Source of the DNA: DASQHW01 sp038238245
GTDB lineage: Bacteria; Actinomycetota; Acidimicrobiia; IMCC26256; PALSA-610
NCBI GenBank assembly: GCA_038238245.1
Contig: JBBRXX010000001.1
Location: forward strand, 214,611 to 278,610
DNA: 64,000 nt
Reading direction: 5' to 3'
Positions 24,356 to 32,408 of the stretch are shown here, in pieces. The translations under genes and the position numbers were made by a program. How positions within the stretch are numbered: position 1 is the first letter of the stretch; each line of letters opens with the position of its first letter. Under the pieces are notes generated by a model. The model was not told the DNA's origin. It made no database searches and saw only the letters and a program-made list of their open reading frames with translations.

Positions 24356-25710
24356 CTACGTGTCGGCAGCGGGTCGCGGGTCGCTCGGACTCTCTACGAG
24401 GTTGCGGTCGGCTGAGGGGAACTCCCCGTCGTCGGGTTCGTAGCCGAGGCCTCGAAGCAACGCCTGGTAGGTCTCGGGTTGTCGGGAGTCGCCGCGGAGC
24501 TGTTCCTCGCCGTGCGCGGCGACGACGGCCACGGCGGTCTTGACCAGCGTCGTCGGGCTTGGCGGGAGTGCTCGACGACGACACGGTGCCAGTCCTGGTA
24601 GCCGTGCTCGGTGTCGGCGTCGATGCCGAGCAGTTGCGCGGCTCGGCGGCTGGCATTTGCTCCGGCCTCCTCGATCAGCGTGTGCAGTGCCGCGTCGGTG
24701 ATCGTTGTCTTCGCGACCCGTCCGGCCAGCGCGGTCGTCATGAACTCGGCCCGTCGTCGGGACCACGAACGGCGGGCTGCCTGTCGTTCCCGCTCGGCTT
24801 CGCTACCGCCCGCTTGCGACGGGACTTGGACCGCAGACGCGTTGTTCCCCTTGCCTCGGGTGGCGTGTCGTCGCCAGTCGGTGCACACCTCGACCAGTTC
24901 GGCGCGGCCGTCCCAGCGCGCCTCCACGGTGACCGCGTGGCACGTCTCGCGTCGGTGTCGCCTTCGGTCGTCGGTGTCCAGCCCGAGGCCCTCCCGTAGT
25001 GATCGGTAGTTGGTCGGTTGGTAGCCCTGGTACTCGACCAGCCGCAGGCCGCGTGCCTCGGCTTGGGCCCGAAGCGCGGCCACCGACTCCTCACGGCGAC
25101 GCTCTCGAAGCCCTTTCTCGATAGATCGCCGCACGTCGAAGGAGCCGCCGTCCTCGGCGTTGAGCGATTCGATGGTGGCTTCGATCAGGTCTGGGTGCTC
25201 GCGCGCGGCGAGGAGCGCTTCGGCCTCACTCAGCCTGATCTTGTTTCGCTCAATCGCGCGTCGGGCCTTCCTGGGGAGCTCGAGCAGCGCGAGGCGCGCG
25301 CTGATGTGCTTCGCGGAACGTCCGAGCGTCGTCGCCATCGCGGTGACGGTGCGGCCCTCTTCGAAAAGCTGGTAGTAGCCCTCGGCCTCTTCGATCGCGT
25401 TGAGGTCGTGGCGCTGTCCGTTCTCGATGAGCGCCAGCTCGACGGCCTCGATGTCGTTGATAGTCCGCACCGTGCATGCCAAGTTCGTCACGCCGGCGGC
25501 TTGAGCAGCTGCGAGGCGTCGGTGGCCGGCGACGACGGTATAGCTCCCGTGGTCGTTCGGGGTTACGAGCAGCGGCTCGATGATTCCCACAGCGTTCACG
25601 CTCCGGGCGAGCTCACTGATATCGCCGATCCGATGGCGCAGGTTCTTGGGGTTCGGCTCGACCTGTTCGATGGGCAGGTTCTGCGTGAGTGTTGGCTCCG
25701 TGATGGTCAT
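24356..25710 (-). CDS. parB: ParB/RepB/Spo0J-type partition protein, apparent frameshift near the C-terminus
   Basis: The N-terminal ParB/sulfiredoxin-like domain has the C-motif VVAGHRRLAAAQAAG, then LALIENGQRHDLNAIEEAEGY, and a central HTH (TVTAMATTLGRSAKHISARLALLEL). It would bind parS-like sites for plasmid partition. The start at ATG 25710 has GAGGAG and overlaps the previous stop (ATGA). In the initial frame the sequence degenerates after DWHRVVVEH (about 24575) into Arg/Ser/Pro-rich text ending at 24394. The -1 frame instead continues plausibly as PPSPTTLVKTAVAVVAAHG and TYQALLRGLGYEPDDGE to 24356. I therefore infer a one-base loss near 24570. No ParA is adjacent. Confidence 0.8.
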
Positions 25711-26030
25711 TGCTCCTCCTGAGCATCGTTGGCCTGTTCGACCATGAGTCGCGCGATAGCGGCGGGCCAACCCGGCTCGCGAGGGGTGACGGTCAGCGCG
25801 CCGTCGTGCACTCGGATCTCGACGGTGCGTCCGTCAGTGCCTTCGATCCACGCGTGCCCCGCAGCGCGCGCGACGGCGTGCGCTTGCGCGGCCGCGACGC
25901 CGAAGTGCGCAACAGGCGCGGTGCGCGATCCGGTGGCTTCTACGACGACGAGCCGCAGTAACGCGTTCTCTATCGGGGTGCAGAACAAGCGGCCCTGCGT
26001 TCCGGGCGCGATCGCGCTCTCGGCGCTCAC
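25707..26030 (-). CDS. Hypothetical protein in the parB-ssb operon
   Basis: A 107-residue protein between ssb and parB. It joins ssb by a GTGA overlap (start GTG 26030) and parB by an ATGA overlap. Visible segments are ENALLRLVVVEATGSRTAPVAHFGV, AAAQAHAVARAAGHAWIEGTDGRTVEIRVHDGALTV and a C-terminal amphipathic helix. The alternating beta strands hint at a small beta-rich domain. No family was recognised. The tight coupling points to a job in element replication or partition. Confidence 0.7.
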   Translation of the reverse strand: MSAESAIAPGTQGRLFCTPIENALLRLVVVEATGSRTAPVAHFGVAAAQAHAVARAAGHAWIEGTDGRTVEIRVHDGALTVTPREPGWPAAIARLMVEQANDAQEEQ

Positions 26031-26353
26031 GCTGCGGCGGGCGCGCTCTGGACGCTGACAGGCCGGTCCAGGAAGTCGACGTAGGTCGCGCTCACGTAGT
26101 GACGTTCGTGTCGCTGGCCGTCGCCATCGGTCCACTCGGTCTGGCGCAATGTGCCCGTGACCGCGAGCAGGCGACCCTTGCGCACGTGTGCCGCGATTGC
26201 CGCGCCGAGGCGTCCCCAGGCCTCGCAGTCGACGTAGGTGGCAGGGTTCGGTCCGTTGTCGATCGCGATGCGGAAGCGCGTGACCTCCTGGGCTCCCGCC
26301 TCCTTGGTCATCGGATCCATTGTGAGCCGCCCTGTGATCGAGACGTTGTTCAT
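26027..26353 (-). CDS. ssb: Single-stranded DNA-binding protein
   Basis: A short 108-residue OB-fold SSB. It begins NNVSITGRLTMDPMTK and includes RFRIAIDNG, YVDCEAWGRLGAAIAAHVRKGRLLAVTGTLRQTEW and HYVSATYVDFLDRP. It lacks the long acidic tail of the chromosomal SSB, as is common for plasmid and element-borne versions. The ATG at 26353 overlaps the upstream stop. It would protect single-stranded DNA during conjugation or replication. Confidence 0.9.
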   Translation of the reverse strand: MNNVSITGRLTMDPMTKEAGAQEVTRFRIAIDNGPNPATYVDCEAWGRLGAAIAAHVRKGRLLAVTGTLRQTEWTDGDGQRHERHYVSATYVDFLDRPVSVQSAPAAA

Positions 26354-26835
26354 GCCCTTCCCCCTTTATCGGCGCGCCGTGGCGCGCCGCTCTGTATGCG
26401 CATGGAGTCGCGCTCGTGCTGAACCGAAAGCCATTCGGGGAGCCGACGGTGCTGGCTGTGCGTGAGCAGAGGCCATTCGTCCCGGACGAGCAGCAACCCG
26501 CCCATCGGTGTCGCTAGTTCGAAGAGCGCGAGCCGCGCGACGCTTCTCGCGAGCGGTGAGTTTGGACCCAACGAGCCGCCGATGCCGACCGCCGCCGCAA
26601 GCTGAATCGTCGGCACCGCGATTGACTGCTGACCCTCAGGGGCATTCCGCAGCGTGTCCGCGAGCGTTTGCGCGAGCAGATAGGACGTTGGTCCGATGAC
26701 CGGCAACCAATAGCTGCGCGCGTACTCGTCGTGCGGATTAACGCCCGCACCAGCGATCTTCCATCGCGCGATCTCGATGTGCGCGCTACCGATGACAAGT
26801 GCTCTCGCTTCGTCCTCGCAGCATCGCAGCCTCAT
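26350..26835 (-). CDS. Hypothetical protein, first gene of the ssb-parB operon
   Basis: A 161-residue protein starting at ATG 26835 with AAGGGGA eight bases upstream. Visible blocks are DEYARSYWLPVIGPTSYLLAQTLADTL, TIQLAAAVGIGGSLGPNSPLARSVARLALFEL and LLVRDEWPLLTHSQHRRLPEWL. The middle part has a winged-helix feel. It resembles uncharacterised proteins seen beside ssb/parB in actinobacterial elements, but I cannot name the family. A strong promoter with repeated operators lies at 26919-26965. Confidence 0.65.
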   Translation of the reverse strand: MRLRCCEDEARALVIGSAHIEIARWKIAGAGVNPHDEYARSYWLPVIGPTSYLLAQTLADTLRNAPEGQQSIAVPTIQLAAAVGIGGSLGPNSPLARSVARLALFELATPMGGLLLVRDEWPLLTHSQHRRLPEWLSVQHERDSMRIQSGAPRRADKGGRA

Positions 26836-26918
26836 TGCGGGCGTCCCCTTCGCGGTGGGAGTGGCGAGCCGCAGGCGAGGCGGTGCTTCCCCAACCACCG
26901 CCTCGCCATGCGGCGTCC

Positions 26919-26965
26919 GTCAATGATTAGACCATCCGGCCGTTCACTCTGTCAAGGATTAGACC
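26919..26965 (-). promoter_or_regulatory. Promoter of the ssb-parB operon covered by a direct repeat
   Basis: On the minus strand TTGACA (26955-26950) and TCTAAT (26931-26926) are separated by 18 bases. Two direct copies of GGTCTAATCMTTGAC (26965-26951 and 26933-26919) overlap the -35 and the -10. A third, inverted copy lies at 27443-27456 in front of the HTH gene. The arrangement looks like an operator pair read by the nearby HTH protein. Confidence 0.7.
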
Positions 26966-27036
26966 ACTGTGGAAAGCCGGTTTCTGTCTCGACAGAGGCT
27001 GCCGACTGGCAAGTGTGTCTCGCGCTTTCGGAGGCT

Positions 27037-27435
27037 TCAGCCGCGAGCGCGAACGATGCGTGGAGATTCGCCGGCCGCCGCGAGCGCTAGCTGATACCGC
27101 ACGGCAGTTCGCGAGAGACCACTGACCTCCGCGAGTTGCCGCTCCGAGAACTGCTCGCGTAGTGCGAGCAAGAGATGGGCGCGTTCGATCGTGAGATCGT
27201 GCGCTTTCGTAGCCCATCGCTCTAGTTGTCGCTCGGCATTCGCCCCGCTCGCTGGTAGCGGGCGTCGTCTTAGGACGTGCTGCACACCTTCTGCCGACAG
27301 CTGTGCCGATCGGGCGATTTCTCGGAGAGAGTGACCATCGTCTCGCGTGGCGGCGATCCAGCTGTCGCGCTCTTCGAGGGCGTGGTCGAGCGCCGCCGCG
27401 CACTTCATCAACGCGTTCGCCGATGCTTTTCCCAC
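27037..27435 (-). CDS. Double helix-turn-helix protein, candidate element regulator
   Basis: A 132-residue protein with two HTH-like segments: DDGHSLREIARSAQLSAEGVQHVL near residues 32-55 and FSERQLAEVSGLSRTAVRYQLALA near 95-118, linked by a helical stretch. The GTG at 27435 has only weak ribosome-binding potential (GATCGG) and may be leaderless. An inverted copy of the promoter repeat (27443-27456) abuts the start, and two direct copies cover the downstream operon promoter. It is therefore a good candidate for autoregulation and control of ssb-parB. Confidence 0.7.
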   Translation of the reverse strand: MGKASANALMKCAAALDHALEERDSWIAATRDDGHSLREIARSAQLSAEGVQHVLRRRPLPASGANAERQLERWATKAHDLTIERAHLLLALREQFSERQLAEVSGLSRTAVRYQLALAAAGESPRIVRARG

Positions 27436-27442
27436 CCGATCA

Positions 27443-27456
27443 GGCTAATCCTTGAC
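27443..27456 (+). promoter_or_regulatory. Inverted copy of the GGYTAATCMTTGAC operator
   Basis: GGCTAATCCTTGAC on the plus strand matches the repeats at 26919-26933 and 26951-26965 in inverse orientation. It ends eight bases upstream of the HTH gene's start codon, in a position suited to autorepression. Confidence 0.6.
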
Positions 27457-27807
27457 AGAACGCGATCGGACTCGCTGATCGGCTCGCGGTTGGGGTTCGA
27501 CAACCGCAGTCACGGCTTCGCCTCTGTTGAAGAGACCGGGTCGCTGGTGTCCGCGGGCGCGATTGAAGCTCAATCGGGCAATGGAACTTCCTCGCGCTCT
27601 CGATGACGAGATGCATGCGTACTTGAGCGCAAGTCGTATGACCTCGTTCTGAGTATTCAACGTTAGGGCCAATACGGCTTGACCTGGGGTGGTGCCGGTG
27701 TGGGGCAAGTGGCTGAAGTGGTGTATGAACTATTGCCGCGAACTACCTGAGTCGAGATATATCATTCTGAATGGACGTAATGGTCTGATAACAGTCATGC
27801 TTGGACT
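27457..27807. other. Intergenic region upstream of the sigma factor gene
   Basis: About 350 bases without a defensible gene. The segment 27750-27800 is AT-rich for this genome (GATATATCATTCTGAATGG, TCTGATAACAG) and is the likely promoter of the sigma factor gene. Several short frames are open but lack protein character. Confidence 0.5.
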
Positions 27808-29145
27808 GTGGGGTTGCGGGTGGGGGGCGGGGAACTTGTCGCGCGCGTGCGCTCGGGTGATCGCGCCGCGCTCGGCGAGTTGTACACGGAGTTCGCAGAT
27901 CGCATCTACGGCTTCTGCTTCGCGCTGCTGCGCGATCGTGACCAGGCCGCGGACGCGACGCAAGACACGTTCGTGTTGGCGTTTCAGCGGATTGACCAAT
28001 TGCGCGATCCGGAGCGGCTAACGAGTTGGATGTTCGCGATCGCGCGACACGTGTGCTTGGGTCAACTCGGTTACCGCGAACGCGTGAAGTCCGTGGAATC
28101 GGTTCCGGACGTCTTGTTGACGGACGATGATCCGGTCGAAGCCGTCTTGGCGAGTGAGGCCTCATCCCTCGTGTGGGCAGCAGCGTTCGGGTTAAGCAAG
28201 CGGGATCGCGCAGTGCTGTTCCTGAACACGCGCCACGGCCTCGAGGGCGCAGAGCTCACGGCGGCATTGGGCCTCACCCACGCGAACCCGTATTCGCTGG
28301 TAAGCCGCGCGAAGCGCCAACTGGAGCGGGCGATTGGTCTTCTCTTGGTTGCTCGGTTCGGGCGTCGCGCATGTGAGTCACTGGCCGTAGTGCTCGACGA
28401 CTGGGACGGCACGCTGACGCCCCTGATTCGGAAGCGGCTCGGGCGCCACGTCGATGGATGCACCACGTGTCGAGCTACCAGAGTCCGCGCGCTGGCGTCG
28501 GCTGCTCTTGTCAGTGCGTCGCTGCTCACACCCGACGTCGCGGGCGCGCTTCCGGCCGACAGATCCGCCGAGGACTTCCTCGATATCGCTGCCCGCCGTC
28601 CCGTTGCGGCTGGGCGCTGGCAGCGCGACGGTTTCCCGCCCGATGTGCGCCGGCGACCGCGCCGCCGTTTCGTGGTCCTCGGCGTGGTGTTGCTGTTGGT
28701 CCTCGTCGCGTCGAGTCTGGCGGGCGCCGGAGCGTCATCCAGCGGGCAAAGCCGACCAGCGTCCGTTCCGCATCCTGCGAGCCGCGTGTCGGAACATGGG
28801 CGCGTCGCCAGGGACTCGATTCGCCCGCGAGCGAACGGCACTCCAAGCGCTCCGCCGGCGACGGCAAGCACAACGCTTGCGCCGAGTGCGAGGGCGACAG
28901 TTGTCGTCAAGCCACCTGCGAACAGTCGGGTGACACCGGCAACGACTGCCAGGACGCTGTCGACGCAACCACCCGTGACCGTTGCTCCGACGACGATCCG
29001 GGTGACCACAACGGAGCCGAAGTCCCCGGTGCCGACGACGACGATGCCGAAGCCGGCGGTCCCAACTACGACGCTGCCGAAGTCACCAGCGCCGGCTACG
29101 ACGGCACCACCGACCACGACGTCAACCACGCCTCCGTCCGCGTAG
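27808..29145 (+). CDS. ECF-type sigma factor fused to zinc anti-sigma-like domain, membrane helix and Pro/Thr-rich tail
   Basis: A 445-residue protein. Sigma region 2 is at about residues 10-82 (ALGELYTEFADRIYGFCFAL, DATQDTFVLAFQRIDQL) and region 4 at about 120-178. A zinc anti-sigma-like signature H214-x3-C218-x2-C221 follows, then an Arg-rich linker, a membrane helix at about 288-308, and an external tail rich in Pro/Thr. Three imperfect repeats of the type PKSPVPTTTM lie near the C-terminus. The single chain looks like a tethered sigma that would need cleavage or conformational release. It precedes secreted and pilus genes. The start may be GTG 27808 or the GTG four codons later. Confidence 0.8.
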   Translation: MGLRVGGGELVARVRSGDRAALGELYTEFADRIYGFCFALLRDRDQAADATQDTFVLAFQRIDQLRDPERLTSWMFAIARHVCLGQLGYRERVKSVESVPDVLLTDDDPVEAVLASEASSLVWAAAFGLSKRDRAVLFLNTRHGLEGAELTAALGLTHANPYSLVSRAKRQLERAIGLLLVARFGRRACESLAVVLDDWDGTLTPLIRKRLGRHVDGCTTCRATRVRALASAALVSASLLTPDVAGALPADRSAEDFLDIAARRPVAAGRWQRDGFPPDVRRRPRRRFVVLGVVLLLVLVASSLAGAGASSSGQSRPASVPHPASRVSEHGRVARDSIRPRANGTPSAPPATASTTLAPSARATVVVKPPANSRVTPATTARTLSTQPPVTVAPTTIRVTTTEPKSPVPTTTMPKPAVPTTTLPKSPAPATTAPPTTTSTTPPSA

Positions 29146-29176
29146 ACGAGACGCCTCCAGTCGTAAGGCGGCAAAA

Positions 29177-29188
29177 TTTCGCGCGAAA
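29177..29188. promoter_or_regulatory. 12-base perfect palindrome TTTCGCGCGAAA
   Basis: A perfect palindrome with no loop, 32 bases after the sigma gene stop, in the 258-base gap before the lipoprotein gene. It is a possible operator or promoter element for the pilus operon. No further copies were noticed. Confidence 0.35.
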
Positions 29189-29403
29189 AGTGCGAGATTC
29201 AGGCTCCGTCGCGCTCTGTTCTCGGACACCGCAGAGTTCGGGGGAGGGGTGCCGAGGCACTTGTCATTGGTGTGGCCGGTGACATCGACGAACGCGGGCT
29301 CGCGCTGAGCGAACGACTCATCAGCGTGCCCGCCCACAGCTCGTCCGCACTGGGTCGGCTGAACGAAACGGGTCTCGTGAGGAAACGACAAGGAGGTCGC
29401 CGC

Positions 29404-29964
29404 GTGCGTGTCGCTCGTAGACGTAGCTATTGCGTAGGCGTTGTCGTCGCTGCTTTTGCGCTGGTGGCCTCGTCCTGCGGCGAGCCGCGTCGCTCGGCCG
29501 GCGCGCATTTGCAGGCTCCGCCTGTTGAAGCTTCGACGACTACCAGCTTCGCCGACAGCGCACGTGCCGACGCGATCGGAGCCTACGACGGGATGTGGCA
29601 GGACATGGCCGCGGTGGCGCTCACGGTCGACTACCAGTCACCGCGACTCGCGCAACACGCTGCTGGCGACGCGCTCTCACTGTTGACGCGTGGCGTTTAC
29701 ACAAACCGGCGCCGAGGAGTTGTCGTTAGGGGAAGACCGGCGACGCGCCCAGCGGTCACGAGTCTGAAGCCAAGTACCGAACCGACAACGGCGACTATCC
29801 GGGACTGCTTTAACGACACGAATTGGCTGAACTACATCGCCACGACCGGGCGGCTCCAGAACCACGTCCCGGGTGGTCTGCACCGGACGACTGCGACCGT
29901 CAAGGACATCGGCGGTACGTGGAAGGTCACGGAACTTCAAGTGGGAGCAGCCGGGACATGCTGA
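29404..29964 (+). CDS. Lipoprotein of the pilus locus
   Basis: A 186-residue protein with an N-terminal RVARRRSYCVGVVVAAFAL signal followed by the lipobox VASSC. The mature part has an NTF2/immunity-like alternation (AYDGMWQDMAAVALTVDYQSPRL) and ends KVTELQVGAAGTC. The GTG at 29404 has AGGAGG seven bases upstream; the frame to 29272 is longer but lacks that signal. It overlaps the next gene by seven bases. Proteins of this type accompany actinobacterial Tad-like operons; the precise role is unknown. Confidence 0.7.
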   Translation: MRVARRRSYCVGVVVAAFALVASSCGEPRRSAGAHLQAPPVEASTTTSFADSARADAIGAYDGMWQDMAAVALTVDYQSPRLAQHAAGDALSLLTRGVYTNRRRGVVVRGRPATRPAVTSLKPSTEPTTATIRDCFNDTNWLNYIATTGRLQNHVPGGLHRTTATVKDIGGTWKVTELQVGAAGTC

Positions 29965-30896
29965 AGAGAGCCGCGCTCGTGACCGTCCTCGTGCTTGCCA
30001 GCCTCTCATTCGGCACCTCGAACGCGTGGGCTGATGGTGGGAGTAGCACCGTCGCGTGCCAACAGAGCGGCGCGCCTGGGTGCACAGTCACGGCCGGAAC
30101 GTCAACCGTCAGCCCCGCTTCGAACGCGACCGTCCACGTGCAATCCGGAGTGACGAGCGGCGGAACTTGCACCGACTGGCGTGGAAAACCGGCGCCCTGC
30201 ACCGATCCGACCTGGGGCTGGATGGGTTCGAACGGCTGCTACTGGAAAATGGCCACCGACTATCGACCGCCCGCGTGGGATACAGCAGACCAACATCCGG
30301 GTGAGACCGGAGCGTGGTTCCTTTTCACTTGCCTGGGGCCGTTTCCTGGTACCGGAGGCGGGACCGTGTGGCTCCCGACGACCGGCGGCCCAACCCCGCC
30401 ACGGCCGACGCCAGTGGTCCTGGCGCGTCAAGCCGTGAACCGGCTCAAACTCGCGACGCCGCGCATCGAGACGTCGCCGAGGGGCGAGCAGTTGGTGAAC
30501 GTGCCGACATGGTTGTGGTTGGCGCGATCGGCATGGGCACCCATGACGGCCACGGCATCGGTGCCAGGCGAATCGGTTACCGCGACCGCGCGTCCGTTGC
30601 ACGTCACGTGGAGGCTCGGAGATGGGACTGTGCTGGTTTGCACGGGACCCGGGACCCCATACGCACAAGGCGATGACCCGAGCGCATCGTCCCCCGATTG
30701 CGGCCACACCTATCGACGGAGCAGTGCCGGCGAATCCGATGGCGGATTCGCCGTTTCGGCAACCGTTACGTGGGTCGTGACGTGGCAAGGGGACGGCCAG
30801 CTCGGCTCGTTGCCCGCGCTCACAACAGCGACCACGAGCACCTTTCGTGTCGCCGAGTCGCAAGCGATCAACACCTCCGCGACCGGGAACCGATGA
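29958..30896 (+). CDS. Secreted protein with PKD-like C-terminal domain
   Basis: A 312-residue secreted protein with a signal peptide cleaved near SNAWA. Cysteine pairs occur in CQQSGAPGC and CTDWRGKPAPC. The C-terminal half reads VTWRLGDGTVLVCTGPGTPY, DCGHTYRRSSA and SATVTWVVTWQ, a PKD-like pattern often seen beside Flp-type pilus genes in actinobacteria. The ATG at 29958 lies inside the end of the lipoprotein gene, so the two are coupled. It is likely exported to the surface with the pilus. Confidence 0.65.
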   Translation: MLKRAALVTVLVLASLSFGTSNAWADGGSSTVACQQSGAPGCTVTAGTSTVSPASNATVHVQSGVTSGGTCTDWRGKPAPCTDPTWGWMGSNGCYWKMATDYRPPAWDTADQHPGETGAWFLFTCLGPFPGTGGGTVWLPTTGGPTPPRPTPVVLARQAVNRLKLATPRIETSPRGEQLVNVPTWLWLARSAWAPMTATASVPGESVTATARPLHVTWRLGDGTVLVCTGPGTPYAQGDDPSASSPDCGHTYRRSSAGESDGGFAVSATVTWVVTWQGDGQLGSLPALTTATTSTFRVAESQAINTSATGNR

Positions 30897-30918
30897 CGTC
30901 ACAAAGCAAGGAGGCGAT

Positions 30919-31608
30919 GTGACTGCAACCACTACTAACAGGGCGGCAGAGCACAAGACTCGCGTGCACTCGCTGCCGGCGATGCGTCCGTCGGGCCTCT
31001 CAACGCGGCAACGACAAGTCCCGTGGATCGTGCTCGGCGTCTTCCTCGTCGTCGGGTTCGCGTTGACGTTCGCGGTGGTGTCGCTGAGAACGAATGACGT
31101 CACTCGAGTCCTCGCGCTGACCAGATCCGTCACCACCGGTCACGTGCTGCGGACGAGTGATCTCACGGAGGTTGGGATCTCCGCCGGTTCAGGCTTGGCA
31201 TCGGTATCGGTGACGTCTGAATCAAGCGTCGTGGGTCGCCCAGTCGCGGTTCCGCTCGCGGCGGGTGCCTTGCTCACGCCGAGCGCAGTTGGTTCTTCAC
31301 GATTGTTGAACTCTGGAGACGCCGTCGTCGGTCTGGCGCTCAAGCCGGGACAGTTCCCGCCCGGGGTGGCCTCAGGCGACCAAGTACGGGTTGTCGATAC
31401 CGGCCGCAACGCAGCTGGCTCTTCCGAGACGTCGGCTCCCAACGCCGCACCGTCCGTAAGCGGCGTGATTCTCAACGTCGCTCCGTCAACAGCCGGTGAC
31501 GGCTCCGCGGTTCTGTCATTGCGCGTGGCGGAAGGAAACGCGAACGCGGTCGCGCTCCTGGCGAGTGCGGACGCCGTCGCTCTCGTCCTCGTGCCGGCCG
31601 GCGCCTGA
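30919..31608 (+). CDS. SAF-domain protein, CpaB/RcpC-like
   Basis: A 229-residue protein with a single N-terminal membrane helix (IVLGVFLVVGFALTFAVVS, about residues 36-55), then a SAF domain (VTTGHVLRTSDLTEVGIS, VVGRPVAVPLAAGALLTPSAV) and a CpaB-like C-terminal beta region (VVGLALKPGQFPPGVASGDQVRVV). In Flp pili CpaB lines the outer part of the assembly complex. The GTG at 30919 follows AAGGAGG. It overlaps the ATPase gene at 31608. Confidence 0.75.
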   Translation: MTATTTNRAAEHKTRVHSLPAMRPSGLSTRQRQVPWIVLGVFLVVGFALTFAVVSLRTNDVTRVLALTRSVTTGHVLRTSDLTEVGISAGSGLASVSVTSESSVVGRPVAVPLAAGALLTPSAVGSSRLLNSGDAVVGLALKPGQFPPGVASGDQVRVVDTGRNAAGSSETSAPNAAPSVSGVILNVAPSTAGDGSAVLSLRVAEGNANAVALLASADAVALVLVPAGA

Positions 31609-32408
31609 TGGCCGTCGTAGCTCTCGGTTCAGTGCGATCGTGCGGCGTCACGACTCTCACCGCCGCGCTCGGCGCTGTATGGCCCAACGATCGACGCCGT
31701 CTCGTGGTCGAGCTCGATCCGGGAGGCGGCACCCTCGTTGCGCAGTTCGGTCTGAGGCCCGAGCCGGGGCTGGTCAGCCTCGCGGCAGCATCGCGACGTC
31801 GCGACGATCCCGAACTCATCTGGGAGCATGTCCAGCAGCTTGTCGAAGGTGCGGACGTTCTGGCTGCTCCGCCATCAGCCGCGCAAGCGCGCGCCGCCCT
31901 CGACCTGCTCGGCGCGCTGCCCGCGCAACTCGCCCGACTCGAAGCGGACGTGTTCATCGACTGCGGTCGCCTCGGCGCCGCGTCGATCGCGGACGAGGCG
32001 TTCGACCGCTCGGACGTGGCGTTGCTGTTGGTACGGCCACTGCTGCCCGACCTGCATTGCGTCGCGGCATGGCTCGAGGGTCGCACCGAAGTGCCCAGTT
32101 CGCTCGGCCTCGTCCTGGTTGGTGAAGGTCTTTACAACAAGGCTGACGTCGACCACGCGCTCAACAGTGAAGTACTCGGCGATGTGCCGTTCGACCCCGA
32201 CGGCGTCTCGGCATTGTTCGGCGCGTCGTCGCGCCGACGCTCACCGTTGCTCCGACACGCGCGGTCCATTGCCAACGCGATCCACGAGCACTTCGCGAGA
32301 GGCCTCCCGCCGCAGCACTCGGACCTGGCCGAGCTGGCAGCGCCACCGTCTCCGGGAACCATTTCAGCCACAGTCAGGATAGTGGAGCGCGAAGAGGCGC
32401 GGTCATGA
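31608..32408 (+). CDS. CpaE/MinD-like ATPase with degenerate P-loop
   Basis: A 266-residue protein with the ParA/MinD fold. It begins VVALGSVRSCGVTTLTAALG where a deviant Walker A (KGGxGKT-type) would sit. The key lysines are absent, so nucleotide hydrolysis is doubtful. Next comes LVVELDPGGGTLVAQFGL, matching the switch region. In the Tad system CpaE/TadZ positions the pilus machine, and atypical P-loops are known in TadZ. The ATG overlaps the previous stop (TGATG). Confidence 0.75.
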   Translation: MAVVALGSVRSCGVTTLTAALGAVWPNDRRRLVVELDPGGGTLVAQFGLRPEPGLVSLAAASRRRDDPELIWEHVQQLVEGADVLAAPPSAAQARAALDLLGALPAQLARLEADVFIDCGRLGAASIADEAFDRSDVALLLVRPLLPDLHCVAAWLEGRTEVPSSLGLVLVGEGLYNKADVDHALNSEVLGDVPFDPDGVSALFGASSRRRSPLLRHARSIANAIHEHFARGLPPQHSDLAELAAPPSPGTISATVRIVEREEARS

